This document shows, piece after piece, positions 27,898 to 38,142 of a DNA stretch of 64,000 bases. Below the pieces are notes generated by a model that was not told the origin of the DNA, did not search any database, and saw nothing but the letters and a program-made list of their open reading frames with translations. Numbering within the stretch: the first letter of the stretch is position 1; every line of letters starts with the position of its first letter. The position numbers and the translations under genes are program-made. This DNA comes from Flavobacteriaceae bacterium (GTDB lineage Bacteria; Bacteroidota; Bacteroidia; Flavobacteriales; Flavobacteriaceae), in contig PKDY01000014.1 in NCBI GenBank assembly GCA_002862755.1, forward strand, positions 32,832 through 96,831, written 5' to 3'.

Positions 27898-28454
27898 AAT
27901 TAATTGTACTTGATTTGGATGAAACGTTACTACATGCAACAGAAAAGAAAATTCATGAAGAATATTCCTTTCAAGTTTTCAACTATTTTGTATACAAACG
28001 CCCTTTTTTAGACGTGTTTCTTTCGGAATTAAAAAATCATTTTAAAGTTGCGGTTTGGTCTTCTGCCTCTGATGATTATGTAGCTGAGATTGTTGCTAAA
28101 ATTTTTCCTAAAAATTATCCATTAGAGTTTGTTTGGGGACGATCCAAATGTACCTTACAAATAGATTCCCAAAGTATAGATGATTATGGCTATTTTGATT
28201 ATTTTAATCATATGAATTATGTCAAAATACTCAAAAAAGTAGCTAAAAAAAAGTTTGCAAGACTAGAAGACATTCTAATTGTTGATGATACACCTAGAAA
28301 ATGTAAATACAATTATGGAAATGCCATTTATCCAGCAGAGTTCTTAGGAGATTTAAATGACACTGAATTACCTTTATTATTGGACTATCTTATTTCTATA
28401 AAAGAAGTAGAAAATGTTAGAAGTTTAGAAAAAAGAAACTGGAAAAATTTTTAA
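27894..28454 (+). CDS. HAD-family, NIF/FCP1-like phosphatase
   Basis: MKLIVLDLDETLLHATEKK; DDTPRKCKYNYGNAI. Confidence 0.75.
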   Translation: MKLIVLDLDETLLHATEKKIHEEYSFQVFNYFVYKRPFLDVFLSELKNHFKVAVWSSASDDYVAEIVAKIFPKNYPLEFVWGRSKCTLQIDSQSIDDYGYFDYFNHMNYVKILKKVAKKKFARLEDILIVDDTPRKCKYNYGNAIYPAEFLGDLNDTELPLLLDYLISIKEVENVRSLEKRNWKNF

Positions 28455-28457
28455 GTT

Positions 28458-28604
28458 ATGGACGGACAAATAGTAGCAATTTTGATTGTATTTTCAATTT
28501 TTTTATTGATTTTCTTATGGATAGTTCGTTATTTATTGCTTCCTCTTTTTATGAAACCTATTCTATTGCAAACTGAAATACTGACTTTTTTAAATAATAT
28601 GTAA
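28458..28604 (+). CDS. 48-aa single-TM small protein
   Basis: ATG..TAA ORF MDGQIVAILIVFSIFLLIFLWIVRYLLLPLFMKPILLQTEILTFLNNM, tightly spaced after 28454. Confidence 0.45.
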   Translation: MDGQIVAILIVFSIFLLIFLWIVRYLLLPLFMKPILLQTEILTFLNNM

Positions 28605-28625
28605 TTATTCTACAAAGGACATCAT

Positions 28626-28964
28626 GTGATTAGTAAAAATCAAATAGATATACCCAAACCATCATTTTATCAAAAGATGCAATCTATTCATTCCTATTTT
28701 ATTATTATAGGGTATTCCAAAGACAATAATTCCTTTCAAGGATACTATGCAATTGTCACTAAAAATATTGCTATTCCTTTTTCTTTCTTGAAAAATAAAA
28801 AGAGAAGTATCCATTTTATTGAAGAAACCAACTTAAACGTTTTAAAAACTTGGTTACCCAATCAAAAAGAAATTATAGGTATAAGTAATTTTTGTCCAGC
28901 TTGCGGAAATAAAACGAATCCACAAAGTCAGAAATGCGCTTCCTGTGGTTTAGCGTATATTTAA
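28626..28964 (+). CDS. Small protein with C-terminal zinc ribbon
   Basis: FCPACGNKTNPQSQKCASCGLAYI. Confidence 0.55.
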   Translation: MISKNQIDIPKPSFYQKMQSIHSYFIIIGYSKDNNSFQGYYAIVTKNIAIPFSFLKNKKRSIHFIEETNLNVLKTWLPNQKEIIGISNFCPACGNKTNPQSQKCASCGLAYI

Positions 28965-28994
28965 ATGTATTTTGGCTTAATTTTTGCAACATTT

Positions 28995-29414
28995 CAGAAA
29001 ACCAAAAACATGAAAAATTATACTTCACTCCTATTTTTACTCTTATTTTCTTTTATTTCCAATGCGCAAAACGACAACTATATAGGTGTGTATGAAAAGA
29101 AAATTAAAACCCAAAAAAATGAAGTTTTTGAATACGAACTCCAAATTCTTTCCGATAGCACGTTTACCTTTCATTTTTTTAGAAATTTAGGACAGTCAAT
29201 AAGTAAAGATGAAAATGTGTATGGCAAAGGCACTTGGAAAGTCATTAAAAATGTGATTCATTTTGAGACCAATACGAATGATTTAGATGAAAAATATACT
29301 TTAAATTTTACAAACAGTTCTGGAAGATTTGATGGTAAAAACAAAAATCAATTTCGATTCTATCATTCAGAAATCCCTTGGATTGAAAGATTGACTTTGC
29401 AAAGAATAGAATAA
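28995..29414 (+). CDS. Secreted hypothetical protein
   Basis: Signal peptide MKNYTSLLFLLLFSFISNAQN (internal Met of listed ORF 28965). Confidence 0.6.
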   Translation, partial: QKTKNMKNYTSLLFLLLFSFISNAQNDNYIGVYEKKIKTQKNEVFEYELQILSDSTFTFHFFRNLGQSISKDENVYGKGTWKVIKNVIHFETNTNDLDEKYTLNFTNSSGRFDGKNKNQFRFYHSEIPWIERLTLQRIE

Positions 29415-29415
29415 T

Positions 29416-29718
29416 ATGGCTAAAAATTATCTTATATATACTCAAATCGTAATTTGTCTTGCTGTCATGGCATCCAATTTAGGTTTATACATTCCAATAA
29501 CTTTTGATATACTACAATCTTCAGGAGGTTCAATGGGTTATGGATATTTCATTCTACCTCTATTATTAGTCTTAATAGTATTTAGTATTCCTGCAATAAT
29601 AGGTAGTATAAAATATAAAACATTTTCAAAGAAATTATTTATCTTTAATATAATTGGTTTTATCTTACATTTATGGGCGTTTATAACATTTTATGATTTA
29701 ATTTTTTACGCACATTAA
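29416..29718 (+). CDS. hypothetical membrane protein
   Basis: Three TM segments. Confidence 0.55.
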   Translation: MAKNYLIYTQIVICLAVMASNLGLYIPITFDILQSSGGSMGYGYFILPLLLVLIVFSIPAIIGSIKYKTFSKKLFIFNIIGFILHLWAFITFYDLIFYAH

Positions 29719-29996
29719 TGAAACGATTTAAAATTACATATTGGCTTACGCTAATTGGTGGTCTTTTTATACTAAGTTTAGGTTATTTAATGGATTATTT
29801 TGAAGTTGAATCAAGTAGCTACGTTTTTACTAGAGGTGGTGTTAGTAATGGCACGCTTACTCCTTTTGGAACAAAACTGATTGGCTATATCGTTTTAATT
29901 ATGTGGTTGTCCCATTTAAGTTTTAAAAAAAAACAAAAATTTAGAAGAAAAAGAATCTCCTTTTATATCAAGAAGAGCACAACTAAAAATAGCTAG
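29718..29996 (+). CDS. hypothetical membrane protein; possible frameshift at A9 (29925-29933)
   Basis: ORF plus plausible basic tail in another frame to 30066. Confidence 0.5.
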   Translation: MKRFKITYWLTLIGGLFILSLGYLMDYFEVESSSYVFTRGGVSNGTLTPFGTKLIGYIVLIMWLSHLSFKKKQKFRRKRISFYIKKSTTKNS

Positions 29997-30076
29997 AAAA
30001 AAATATGAAAAAATAGAACGTAGTAAACGAAGAAAAAAGAAAAAATTTAAAAGTCAACATAAGTAATTTCTACTAT

Positions 30077-30508
30077 ATGAATTTTCCAAATACAGTTGCT
30101 ATTTTCAAACAAGAATTCTATAGCTCAATTGATTTAATTCCTAAATTAGGTGATTTAAGAATAACACAATTCCTCTCCCTTTTAGATAAGGTTTCCAATA
30201 CTATAATTTTCAACAGTATAATAGCTATTTTATCCAACACATTACGACCCGAAACCAATTATTTAGACCAAAAATATGCAGGATTGATATTAGAAATATA
30301 CAATCCAAATCCTGAAATAGATTTGAATGAAATCTTACAACTTACCCTTGAAAACTGGGATAAAAGTATCGCTGAATTTCCACATTGGATTCAAAAAAAT
30401 TATACAATTACAGAAATAGAATTTGTATGCAATATTTTAGAAAAGAATGCTTTATCAACTTTAGAAAGAGACAAAATGCAAACCGTGAAATGGTGGTTAC
30501 AACTTTAA
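30077..30508 (+). CDS. hypothetical protein, 143 aa
   Basis: Intact ORF. Confidence 0.55.
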   Translation: MNFPNTVAIFKQEFYSSIDLIPKLGDLRITQFLSLLDKVSNTIIFNSIIAILSNTLRPETNYLDQKYAGLILEIYNPNPEIDLNEILQLTLENWDKSIAEFPHWIQKNYTITEIEFVCNILEKNALSTLERDKMQTVKWWLQL

Positions 30509-30542
30509 AAAATCAAAATTAGGTCCTTTACTTCTCTAAAAT

Positions 30543-31433
30543 TTAAATCCTTCCATAATACATGGCTTTCACAATACCGTCAGAAAGCCCTATTTTAGGT
30601 ACGAAAATTTGCCTTGCACCACTCCATTTCATCGCACTTAGATAAATACGGGTTGCTGGAATAATTACGTCGGCACGATCTGGATTTAAACCTAATTCGG
30701 AAATTCGCTGTTCGTAGGTTAAACTATTCAATTTTTGATATTGCGAATTGATATACAAATATGAAAGTGGTTTCTCTTGATGTTTTTCCGATAATTTGAA
30801 CAATTTATTGATATTTCCACCAGAACCAATCATCGTAATTTCCTCGTAAGGAGCGGTTACGGTTTTAATCCATTTTTCAATTTCGTTCCAAACAATATCG
30901 TTCACCATATTATTTAATAAACGTACGGTTCCATTTTTAAAGGAGCGAGAGGCTACAATTTTGCCTCCAGAGAAAATTGAAAATTCGGTACTTCCGCCAC
31001 CTACATCAACATATAAGAAGGTTTTATCTGAATTAATAAATTGTTTTAAATCGGAAGAAGCAATTATAGATGCCTCTTTCTTTCCATCAATGATTTCAAT
31101 TTTAATATCTGCTTTTTTCTTGATGAGTGCTAAGATTTCATCATTATTAATCGCTTCTCGCATGGCTGAAGTAGCACATGCTTTGTATTTTTCTACCTTA
31201 TGCACCTTCATAAGCAATTTGAAGGCTTTCATTGCATCTACCATTCGTTCGATATTTTCATCCGAAATCTCTCCTACGGTAAAGGCTTCTTGCCCAAGAC
31301 GAATAGGAACACGTACTAATGAGCTTTTGTTAAATTGAGCTGGTTTTCCTTCTTCTTCAACGATATTGGTCACTAATAGACGCATGGCATTCGAACCAAT
31401 ATCTATAGCAGCATATTTTTTTAATTTAATCAT
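30543..31433 (-). CDS. ppx: Ppx/GppA phosphatase (exopolyphosphatase)
   Basis: AAIDIGSNAMRLLV; VDVGGGSTEFSIF; IGSGGNINKL. Confidence 0.88.
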   Translation of the reverse strand: MIKLKKYAAIDIGSNAMRLLVTNIVEEEGKPAQFNKSSLVRVPIRLGQEAFTVGEISDENIERMVDAMKAFKLLMKVHKVEKYKACATSAMREAINNDEILALIKKKADIKIEIIDGKKEASIIASSDLKQFINSDKTFLYVDVGGGSTEFSIFSGGKIVASRSFKNGTVRLLNNMVNDIVWNEIEKWIKTVTAPYEEITMIGSGGNINKLFKLSEKHQEKPLSYLYINSQYQKLNSLTYEQRISELGLNPDRADVIIPATRIYLSAMKWSGARQIFVPKIGLSDGIVKAMYYGRI

Positions 31434-31462
31434 TTAGTTCTTATTTTGAAGAAAGTTAATTT

Positions 31463-33586
31463 TTACAATTCTTCAATTTTAGTTACTTTATTTTTTTCAG
31501 TAGCAGCCTCCATTTTTTCTTTGTAATAATTATACATTTCTAATTGGGCTCTAAATGGTTTTTCACCGTCTACTTTTCGGTATTCATTTTTTAAGTTTTC
31601 AGAATGAATACGCGCTTTTACATTTGCTTTCCAACCAATTTCAAAGGTTTCAATTAATTCCTTTTTAATATCTTCATCGTAAATAGGACAAGTAACTTCT
31701 ACACGAGCATCTATATTTCTGGTCATAAAATCGGCAGAAGAAATATAAATTTCTGGATCTCCATTGTTTCCAAAAATATACACACGTGAATGTTCCAAAT
31801 AATTATCTACAATACTAATGGCTTCGATATTTTCGCTCATGCCTTTTACACCAGGAATCAAACAACAAATTCCTCTAATAATCATTTGAATTTTAACACC
31901 TGCATTACTCGCTTCATATAGTTTATCAATCATCTTAAAATCGGAAACGCTATTCATTTTCAGCTTAATATAAGCTTCTTTTCCAGAAAGCGCATTCATA
32001 ATTTCTCGATCAATTAACTTCATAAATTTAGATCGTGTATAATGTGGTGATACAAATAAGTGTTTGTAACGATGTACTTTATAATTAATTTCGAAGAAAT
32101 CAAAAACTTTAGCTACATCTTTTAAAATAGGTGTATTCGAAGTAAATAAGGTTACATCGGTATATACTTTAGCCGAATTTTCGTTGAAATTACCCGTTGA
32201 AATAAAGCCATATCTTTTAATCTTAGCCTCTTCAATTCTTTCGATATAACAAATTTTACTGTGTACTTTTAATCCTTTGATTCCAAAAATAAGGTGTATG
32301 CCTTCCGTTTGCATTTGTTCGGCATACGAAATATTACTTGCTTCATCAAATCGTGCTTGTAATTCAATTTGAACCGTTACTTTTTTACCATTTTTAGCCG
32401 CATTAATTAAAGAACTAATGATTTGTGAGTTTTTGGCCAAACGATATAAGGTAATTTTAATTGAAACTACTTTGGGATCCAAGGCAGCTTCTCTTAAAAA
32501 CTTAATGATATAAGAGAACGATTGGTAAGGAGCATTTAACAAATAATCTTTATGGCGGATTTTTTCTAAAATACTACCTTCCAAGTTTAATCCAGGAATT
32601 GATAAAGGTGGATTTTTTTTGTATAGTAAATCGTAACGTCCTAAATTTGGAAAATTCATATAATCTCTTCTATTATGATATCTTCCACCTGGAATAATAC
32701 TATCGGATCTATCGATATGCATGCGTTCCAGTAAAAAAGCCAAAGTATCTTTTCCGATGGCCTGATCGTAAACAAAACGAACCGGTTCACCCACTCTTCT
32801 TTCTTTTACACTATCTGAAACTTTTTCGATAAAACTCTTACTCAAATCACTATCAAACTCCAATTGTGCATCTCTTGTAATCTTAATCATGTGAGCCGAA
32901 ATACTTTCGTAATTGAAAATATTAAAAATATAATTCAAGTTCAAACGGATTACATCGTCTAATAGAATGATAAATTGTTTCTCTGTATTAGAAGGTAAAA
33001 CTACAATTCGGTTAATGGTACTTGGAATTTCAACTACAGCATAGCGTACTTCTTTTTCTTCATTTTCACGTTCAAGTTCTGGCTTCATCACCAATTTGAT
33101 TGCTAAATAACCTGAAGTATCTTTCAACAAAGGAAATTTATCCAAATCATTTAACATGATTGTCACAATAGCAGGACTAACCGTTTGAATAAAATAATCG
33201 CGAATAAACAGTTCTTGTTCTTTGGAAATTTGTTTTTCGTTCAGAATAAAAATATTCTCTTTTTCAAGTTTTTGCTCAATTTCACTTAAGATACGTAAAC
33301 TTTCTGATTGGTGTTCAATTACAATTTCTGTAATTTCTTTTAGTAATTGTTCCGCAGAAACACCTCCTAAAATTTTTTCACTGTCTACGTTTTCAAAACG
33401 CATTCTACGAATAGCTGCATAACGCACTCTAAAAAATTCGTCTAAATTATTTGAAAAAATTCCTAAAAATCGCAAACGATCTAAAAGCGGTACTGATTCA
33501 TCAGCAGCTTCTTGTAAAACTCGAGCGTTAAATGTTAGCCAACTTTTTTCTCTATCAATGTATTTGTTTTGCTGTATGTTGCTCAT
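31463..33586 (-). CDS. ppk1: Polyphosphate kinase 1
   Basis: REKSWLTFNARVLQEA; KVHSKICYIER; GFISTGNFNENSAKVYTD; IRGICCLIPGV. Confidence 0.95.
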   Translation of the reverse strand: MSNIQQNKYIDREKSWLTFNARVLQEAADESVPLLDRLRFLGIFSNNLDEFFRVRYAAIRRMRFENVDSEKILGGVSAEQLLKEITEIVIEHQSESLRILSEIEQKLEKENIFILNEKQISKEQELFIRDYFIQTVSPAIVTIMLNDLDKFPLLKDTSGYLAIKLVMKPELERENEEKEVRYAVVEIPSTINRIVVLPSNTEKQFIILLDDVIRLNLNYIFNIFNYESISAHMIKITRDAQLEFDSDLSKSFIEKVSDSVKERRVGEPVRFVYDQAIGKDTLAFLLERMHIDRSDSIIPGGRYHNRRDYMNFPNLGRYDLLYKKNPPLSIPGLNLEGSILEKIRHKDYLLNAPYQSFSYIIKFLREAALDPKVVSIKITLYRLAKNSQIISSLINAAKNGKKVTVQIELQARFDEASNISYAEQMQTEGIHLIFGIKGLKVHSKICYIERIEEAKIKRYGFISTGNFNENSAKVYTDVTLFTSNTPILKDVAKVFDFFEINYKVHRYKHLFVSPHYTRSKFMKLIDREIMNALSGKEAYIKLKMNSVSDFKMIDKLYEASNAGVKIQMIIRGICCLIPGVKGMSENIEAISIVDNYLEHSRVYIFGNNGDPEIYISSADFMTRNIDARVEVTCPIYDEDIKKELIETFEIGWKANVKARIHSENLKNEYRKVDGEKPFRAQLEMYNYYKEKMEAATEKNKVTKIEEL

Positions 33587-34076
33587 TTTTGTAATGACTT
33601 GGGAAAACGGTTTTTATAGTTTCTCCTTTTTTAAGATGGCTCCAATCATCAATTTCAAATTGCATCGATACAAAACCTGATGTTGGAACATTATCTATGA
33701 AAAGGCTTCCAAATTTATTAACAAAATTTGTAATAGCTTCATTATGTCCAAAAAGAATTAAGTTATCATATCGATTTTCACATTTTTTTATGATTTCTTC
33801 CAATCTTTTTTCATCAAAAGTATACAGCTCATCTTTGATGATAATTGTTTCAAATGGAATCGTTAAATTTTGAGAATAAATCATAGCCGATTCTCTGGCT
33901 CTCTTAGCACTACTCGACCATACAATAAATGACTTTGGTAGACTCGTTTCAATATTTGAAGATATTAAGAGCGCATCATGAATTCCTCTTTTAGACAAAG
34001 GTCTTTCGATATCGTTTACTGGTAAATCCCAGCTTGATTTAGAGTGACGAATAAGGATTAAATTTTTCATAATCAT
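33555..34076 (-). CDS. SixA-like histidine phosphatase
   Basis: LILIRHSKSSWDLP; ILFGHNEAITNFVNKF. Confidence 0.85.
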   Translation of the reverse strand: MIMKNLILIRHSKSSWDLPVNDIERPLSKRGIHDALLISSNIETSLPKSFIVWSSSAKRARESAMIYSQNLTIPFETIIIKDELYTFDEKRLEEIIKKCENRYDNLILFGHNEAITNFVNKFGSLFIDNVPTSGFVSMQFEIDDWSHLKKGETIKTVFPSHYKNEQHTAKQIH

Positions 34077-34224
34077 TTATTTAGTCATATAAAGTAAGTG
34101 TTTTTTTTTTACATAAACTAACATTTTGTTCAAAAATTAGCTAGAAAAATAAATTCTAAAAAAAGGGCTTAAATTTGAATAAATTACTTAAAAAAATACA
34201 AATTAAGTACTCTTTTACTACTAT

Positions 34225-35217
34225 ATGTCTAAAGTAAAGTATTTTATGAAAATTAAATCTTATTTTTATACAACTTTATTAGTAACGAATAAAGAGGTTA
34301 TTACGCCTATGCCAAAAATTGTACTTTTCATCTTTACACTGTTTCCTTTTTTATTTGCTTATTCCCAACAGGATTCGCAATACACGCAATATATGTATAA
34401 CACCTTACAAATTAATCCCGCTTATGCAGGAAGTAGAGATGTAATGAGTGTATTTTTGTTGCATCGTAATCAGTGGTTAGGTTTGAATGGTGCTCCTGTA
34501 ACCAGTAATTTTTCCATTCATACACCCATAGGAGTTAGTAATTTTGGAGGAGGTTTATCTTTTACCAGAGACGAAATTGGCCCAACCGTTACCAATTTGA
34601 TTAGTGTGAATCTTGCCTATTTTGTGCCACTTACTGATACCTATAAATTAGCTGTTGGGTTGAATGCTTCAGCAAGTATATTTAATTTAGATGTAGGTAA
34701 ACTTACGCTTTATCATCAAGAGGATCCTGAATTTCAAAATATAAAGACTAAATTTTCTCCCAATTTAGGTGTTGGTCTTTATTTATTTTCAGAAAATGCG
34801 TACGCAGGTATATCTATTCCTAATTTTTGGGAAAACTATCGATATGATGATAATTCTGTATCCATTTTTAAACAAAAAATGCATTTTTACTTTTTAGCCG
34901 GTAAAGTGTTTAGTTTACATGAAAATTTAGATTTTAAACCCGCTGTATTAACAAAAATAGTGGAAGGTGCTCCTTTGCAAGTAGATTTTACAGCTAATTT
35001 TTTAATTCAAGATAAATTAACTTTAGGAGTAGCATATCGATGGGAAGCAGCGTTAAGTGGATTGGTTGGTTTTCAAATTTCCAAATCATGGTTTATAGGT
35101 TATGGATACGACTCCGAAACTACCCAACTTCGTAACTACAATTCAGGTTCGCATGAAATCTTTTTGAGATATGAATTTAATACGACATCCCGAATTACAT
35201 CTCCTCGATTCTTTTAA
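34225..35217 (+). CDS. PorP/SprF family type IX secretion membrane protein
   Basis: QQDSQYTQYMYNTLQINPAYAGSRDVMSVFLLHRNQW; real start may be 34309. Confidence 0.9.
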   Translation: MSKVKYFMKIKSYFYTTLLVTNKEVITPMPKIVLFIFTLFPFLFAYSQQDSQYTQYMYNTLQINPAYAGSRDVMSVFLLHRNQWLGLNGAPVTSNFSIHTPIGVSNFGGGLSFTRDEIGPTVTNLISVNLAYFVPLTDTYKLAVGLNASASIFNLDVGKLTLYHQEDPEFQNIKTKFSPNLGVGLYLFSENAYAGISIPNFWENYRYDDNSVSIFKQKMHFYFLAGKVFSLHENLDFKPAVLTKIVEGAPLQVDFTANFLIQDKLTLGVAYRWEAALSGLVGFQISKSWFIGYGYDSETTQLRNYNSGSHEIFLRYEFNTTSRITSPRFF

Positions 35218-35229
35218 TAGTAAACCAAT

Positions 35230-37134
35230 ATGAAAAAAATATTTCTTCTTCTCACATCCTTTTTTTGCCTCTATACCGTGGCGCAAAGAAGTGCTATAGC
35301 TATTGCAGATAAGAAATATGAAAAATATGCCTATATTGATGCTATAAAAATCTATGAAAAGGTAGTAGAAAAAGGATATAAATCACCAGATTTAATCAAA
35401 AAAATTGCCAATGCCTACTATTTTAATGGGGATTTACAAAAAGCGGCTCTATGGTACAAATCTCTTTTTGATGAACCGGAAAATAAAATAGAACCTGAAT
35501 ACTATTATCGATATGCGCAAACCTTAAAAAGGGTTGAAAATTATAAAGAAGCTTCCTATTATTTAAAAGTATATTATGAAAAAATAGGCTTAAATGTTAC
35601 GGATTCCATATTTAATTTTAATACTATCGCAACACATAAAAATTCCTTCATTGTTGAAAGTACCAATTTAAATACGCCTTATTACGATTTTGGTCCCACT
35701 TATTATAAAGAGGATATTGTATTTGCTTCTTCCCGAACCGATTTAGCTTTGGTAAAAAAAACGCATCAATGGACCAAGCAAAATTTCACCGATTTATATC
35801 AAGCTTCCAAACAAAATGACACCCTTTTTTCACAACCCATAAATTTTGCAGCCACTATAAATAGCCCATTCAATGAGTCAACAGCTGTGTTTACCAAAGA
35901 TGGAAAAACCATGTATTTCACTAGAAATAATTATTTAGAAGGCAAAAAAGGAAGAGATAAAGGCAAGAATAAGGAAAACACAACGCTACTCAAAATTTAT
36001 AAAGCCAGTTTTAGTAATGGAACTTGGACCAATATTAAAGAACTTCCTTTTAATAGTGATCATTTCAACACAGCACATCCTGCCTTAAGTGCTGATGAAA
36101 AAACACTTTATTTTGCATCGGATCGACCTGGAACTTTAGGAGGAGCGGATATTTTTAAAGTAGCAATAAAAGATAACAATCAGTATGGAAAGGTGGAGCA
36201 TTTAGGAGATTTAATTAATACAGTTGGTAGAGAGTCTTTTCCTTATATAGCACCAAATGGAAAACTTTATTTTGCTTCAGACGGTCATCTTGGTTATGGC
36301 GGTTTGGATATTTTTGAATCGAATTATGAAAATGAATCTTTCCAAAAACCAATCAATATGGGAAAACCAATAAATAGTGTTTCAGATGATTTTGGACTTA
36401 TAACTAAAGATTTAAAAACAGGCTATTTCACTTCAAATAGAACTGAAGGTTTAGGTTATGATGATATTTACCAATTTAAGCCTTGTAAAATCCAAATGAA
36501 TCTACAAGTAACTGATACAAAAACGCAAGAAACGATTTTAGACCCTACGATTACATTGCAAGACGAAGAGGGAAATCAAATTCATAGTGCAGTTACTTAC
36601 AAGAATGGTTTTTACTGGATGGAAATGGAATGTCATAAAACATATTTTTTACGTACGCAACATCCAGAATATGAAACGGTTGAACAACCTATCGAACCAT
36701 TAAACACATCTATTTCAATGAAAATTCAATTGCAGCGAAGCATTTTTCCTTTTGAAATTGGAACTGATTTAGCCAAAGTTTTTGATATTAGTATTATTTA
36801 TTTTGATCTGGATAAATCCAATATTAGACCTGACGCTGCGAGAGATATTCAAAAAGTCATTGAAGTAATGAAAGAATATCCTAAAATGCACGTGGCAATT
36901 CGTTCTCATACCGATAGTAGACAAACTCATAAATACAATGAAGGACTTTCAGACCGTAGAGCTAAATCTACATTTGCCTTTATGGTTGCTAATGGAATTG
37001 AAGCAGAACGTTTAACCGCACAAGGCTTTGGTGAAGTAGAATTAGTAAACGAATGTGCTGACGGTGTGTATTGTAGTGAAGAAGACCATCAAAAAAATCG
37101 CAGAAGTGAATTTATAGTTACTAAAGTGGAATAA
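35230..37134 (+). CDS. OmpA-family protein with PD40/TPR-like region
   Basis: SDRPGTLGGADIFKV repeats; C-terminal IRSHTDSRQTHKYNEGLSDRRAKS OmpA domain. Confidence 0.9.
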   Translation: MKKIFLLLTSFFCLYTVAQRSAIAIADKKYEKYAYIDAIKIYEKVVEKGYKSPDLIKKIANAYYFNGDLQKAALWYKSLFDEPENKIEPEYYYRYAQTLKRVENYKEASYYLKVYYEKIGLNVTDSIFNFNTIATHKNSFIVESTNLNTPYYDFGPTYYKEDIVFASSRTDLALVKKTHQWTKQNFTDLYQASKQNDTLFSQPINFAATINSPFNESTAVFTKDGKTMYFTRNNYLEGKKGRDKGKNKENTTLLKIYKASFSNGTWTNIKELPFNSDHFNTAHPALSADEKTLYFASDRPGTLGGADIFKVAIKDNNQYGKVEHLGDLINTVGRESFPYIAPNGKLYFASDGHLGYGGLDIFESNYENESFQKPINMGKPINSVSDDFGLITKDLKTGYFTSNRTEGLGYDDIYQFKPCKIQMNLQVTDTKTQETILDPTITLQDEEGNQIHSAVTYKNGFYWMEMECHKTYFLRTQHPEYETVEQPIEPLNTSISMKIQLQRSIFPFEIGTDLAKVFDISIIYFDLDKSNIRPDAARDIQKVIEVMKEYPKMHVAIRSHTDSRQTHKYNEGLSDRRAKSTFAFMVANGIEAERLTAQGFGEVELVNECADGVYCSEEDHQKNRRSEFIVTKVE

Positions 37135-37420
37135 TTCATTTTACTTCGCAAAAGACAAAGAAAAAAGGCATTACGTTGGCGGTAGTAATGCCTTTTTAAC
37201 AAACAAATAAACAAACATGAAAAATTTATATATTATAAATATTTTTTTCTTATTTTAAAAATTTATACGATTCAGGGCAAAAAGGTATAAATCGATTTTT
37301 TTATTCTTGTAAATATCTCTTCTTACATATTTACAAGACAAAGATACAACAAAATCGCTTAACTGCAAATAAAATCGATGAAATACACTAAAATTTAACA
37401 TATTTAACACAATTTAGTAT

Positions 37421-38065
37421 TTATGGGGATAATCTATCAATATTCCAGTAGTATTTTTCTGATAATTTATATCGTATTCTATCATGTAAACGATTAGGTC
37501 TTCCTTGCCAAAATTCTACTTCAACTGGTCGTACTAAAAATCCACCCCAAAAATCTGGTCGAGGTACTTCTTTATTTTCAAATTTTTGCTCTAAATCTTT
37601 TAATTTATATTCAAGATAATTCCTATCGGGAATAATTTCACTTTGATGAGAGACTAAAGCACCTAATTGACTACCTACAGGTCTTGATGCAAAGTAATTA
37701 TCAGAATTCTGAGAAGTTGTTTTCTCAGCAATTCCCTTTATAATAACCTGACGTTCCATAGAATGCCAGAAAAAAGACAAACAAACATTCGGATTTGAGA
37801 GTATAGCCTTCCCTTTTTCTGATTCGTAGTTGGTATAAAAAATAAAACCTTCTTCATTGAACTTTTTCAATAAAACGACTCTACTTTTAGGAAAACCATC
37901 TAAGCCTATCGTAGCAACTGTCATGGCATTAACTTCATCTACACCTCCAAAATCTTCTACTTCATGAAACCATCTATTAAAAAGATTAATCGGATCTTCT
38001 GGTAGGTTTGTTTCTAAAAGTTCACTTTTTTCGTAAGATTTTCTATAGTTACTTAAATCTGACAT
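37421..38065 (-). CDS. pdxH: Pyridoxamine 5'-phosphate oxidase
   Basis: AMTVATIGLDGFPKSRVVLLK; FWQGRPNRLHDRIRY. Confidence 0.95.
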   Translation of the reverse strand: MSDLSNYRKSYEKSELLETNLPEDPINLFNRWFHEVEDFGGVDEVNAMTVATIGLDGFPKSRVVLLKKFNEEGFIFYTNYESEKGKAILSNPNVCLSFFWHSMERQVIIKGIAEKTTSQNSDNYFASRPVGSQLGALVSHQSEIIPDRNYLEYKLKDLEQKFENKEVPRPDFWGGFLVRPVEVEFWQGRPNRLHDRIRYKLSEKYYWNIDRLSP

Positions 38066-38142
38066 GATTATAATATTAAATTACAAAGGTAGTAATAAGC
38101 TAAGAATTTGATGCGTTAACAAGTACTAAAAAAGTGATAATT

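Noticed and set aside
30543-34076. ppx-ppk1-sixA cluster as a novel system
   Set aside because: Well-known polyphosphate metabolism arrangement in Bacteroidota
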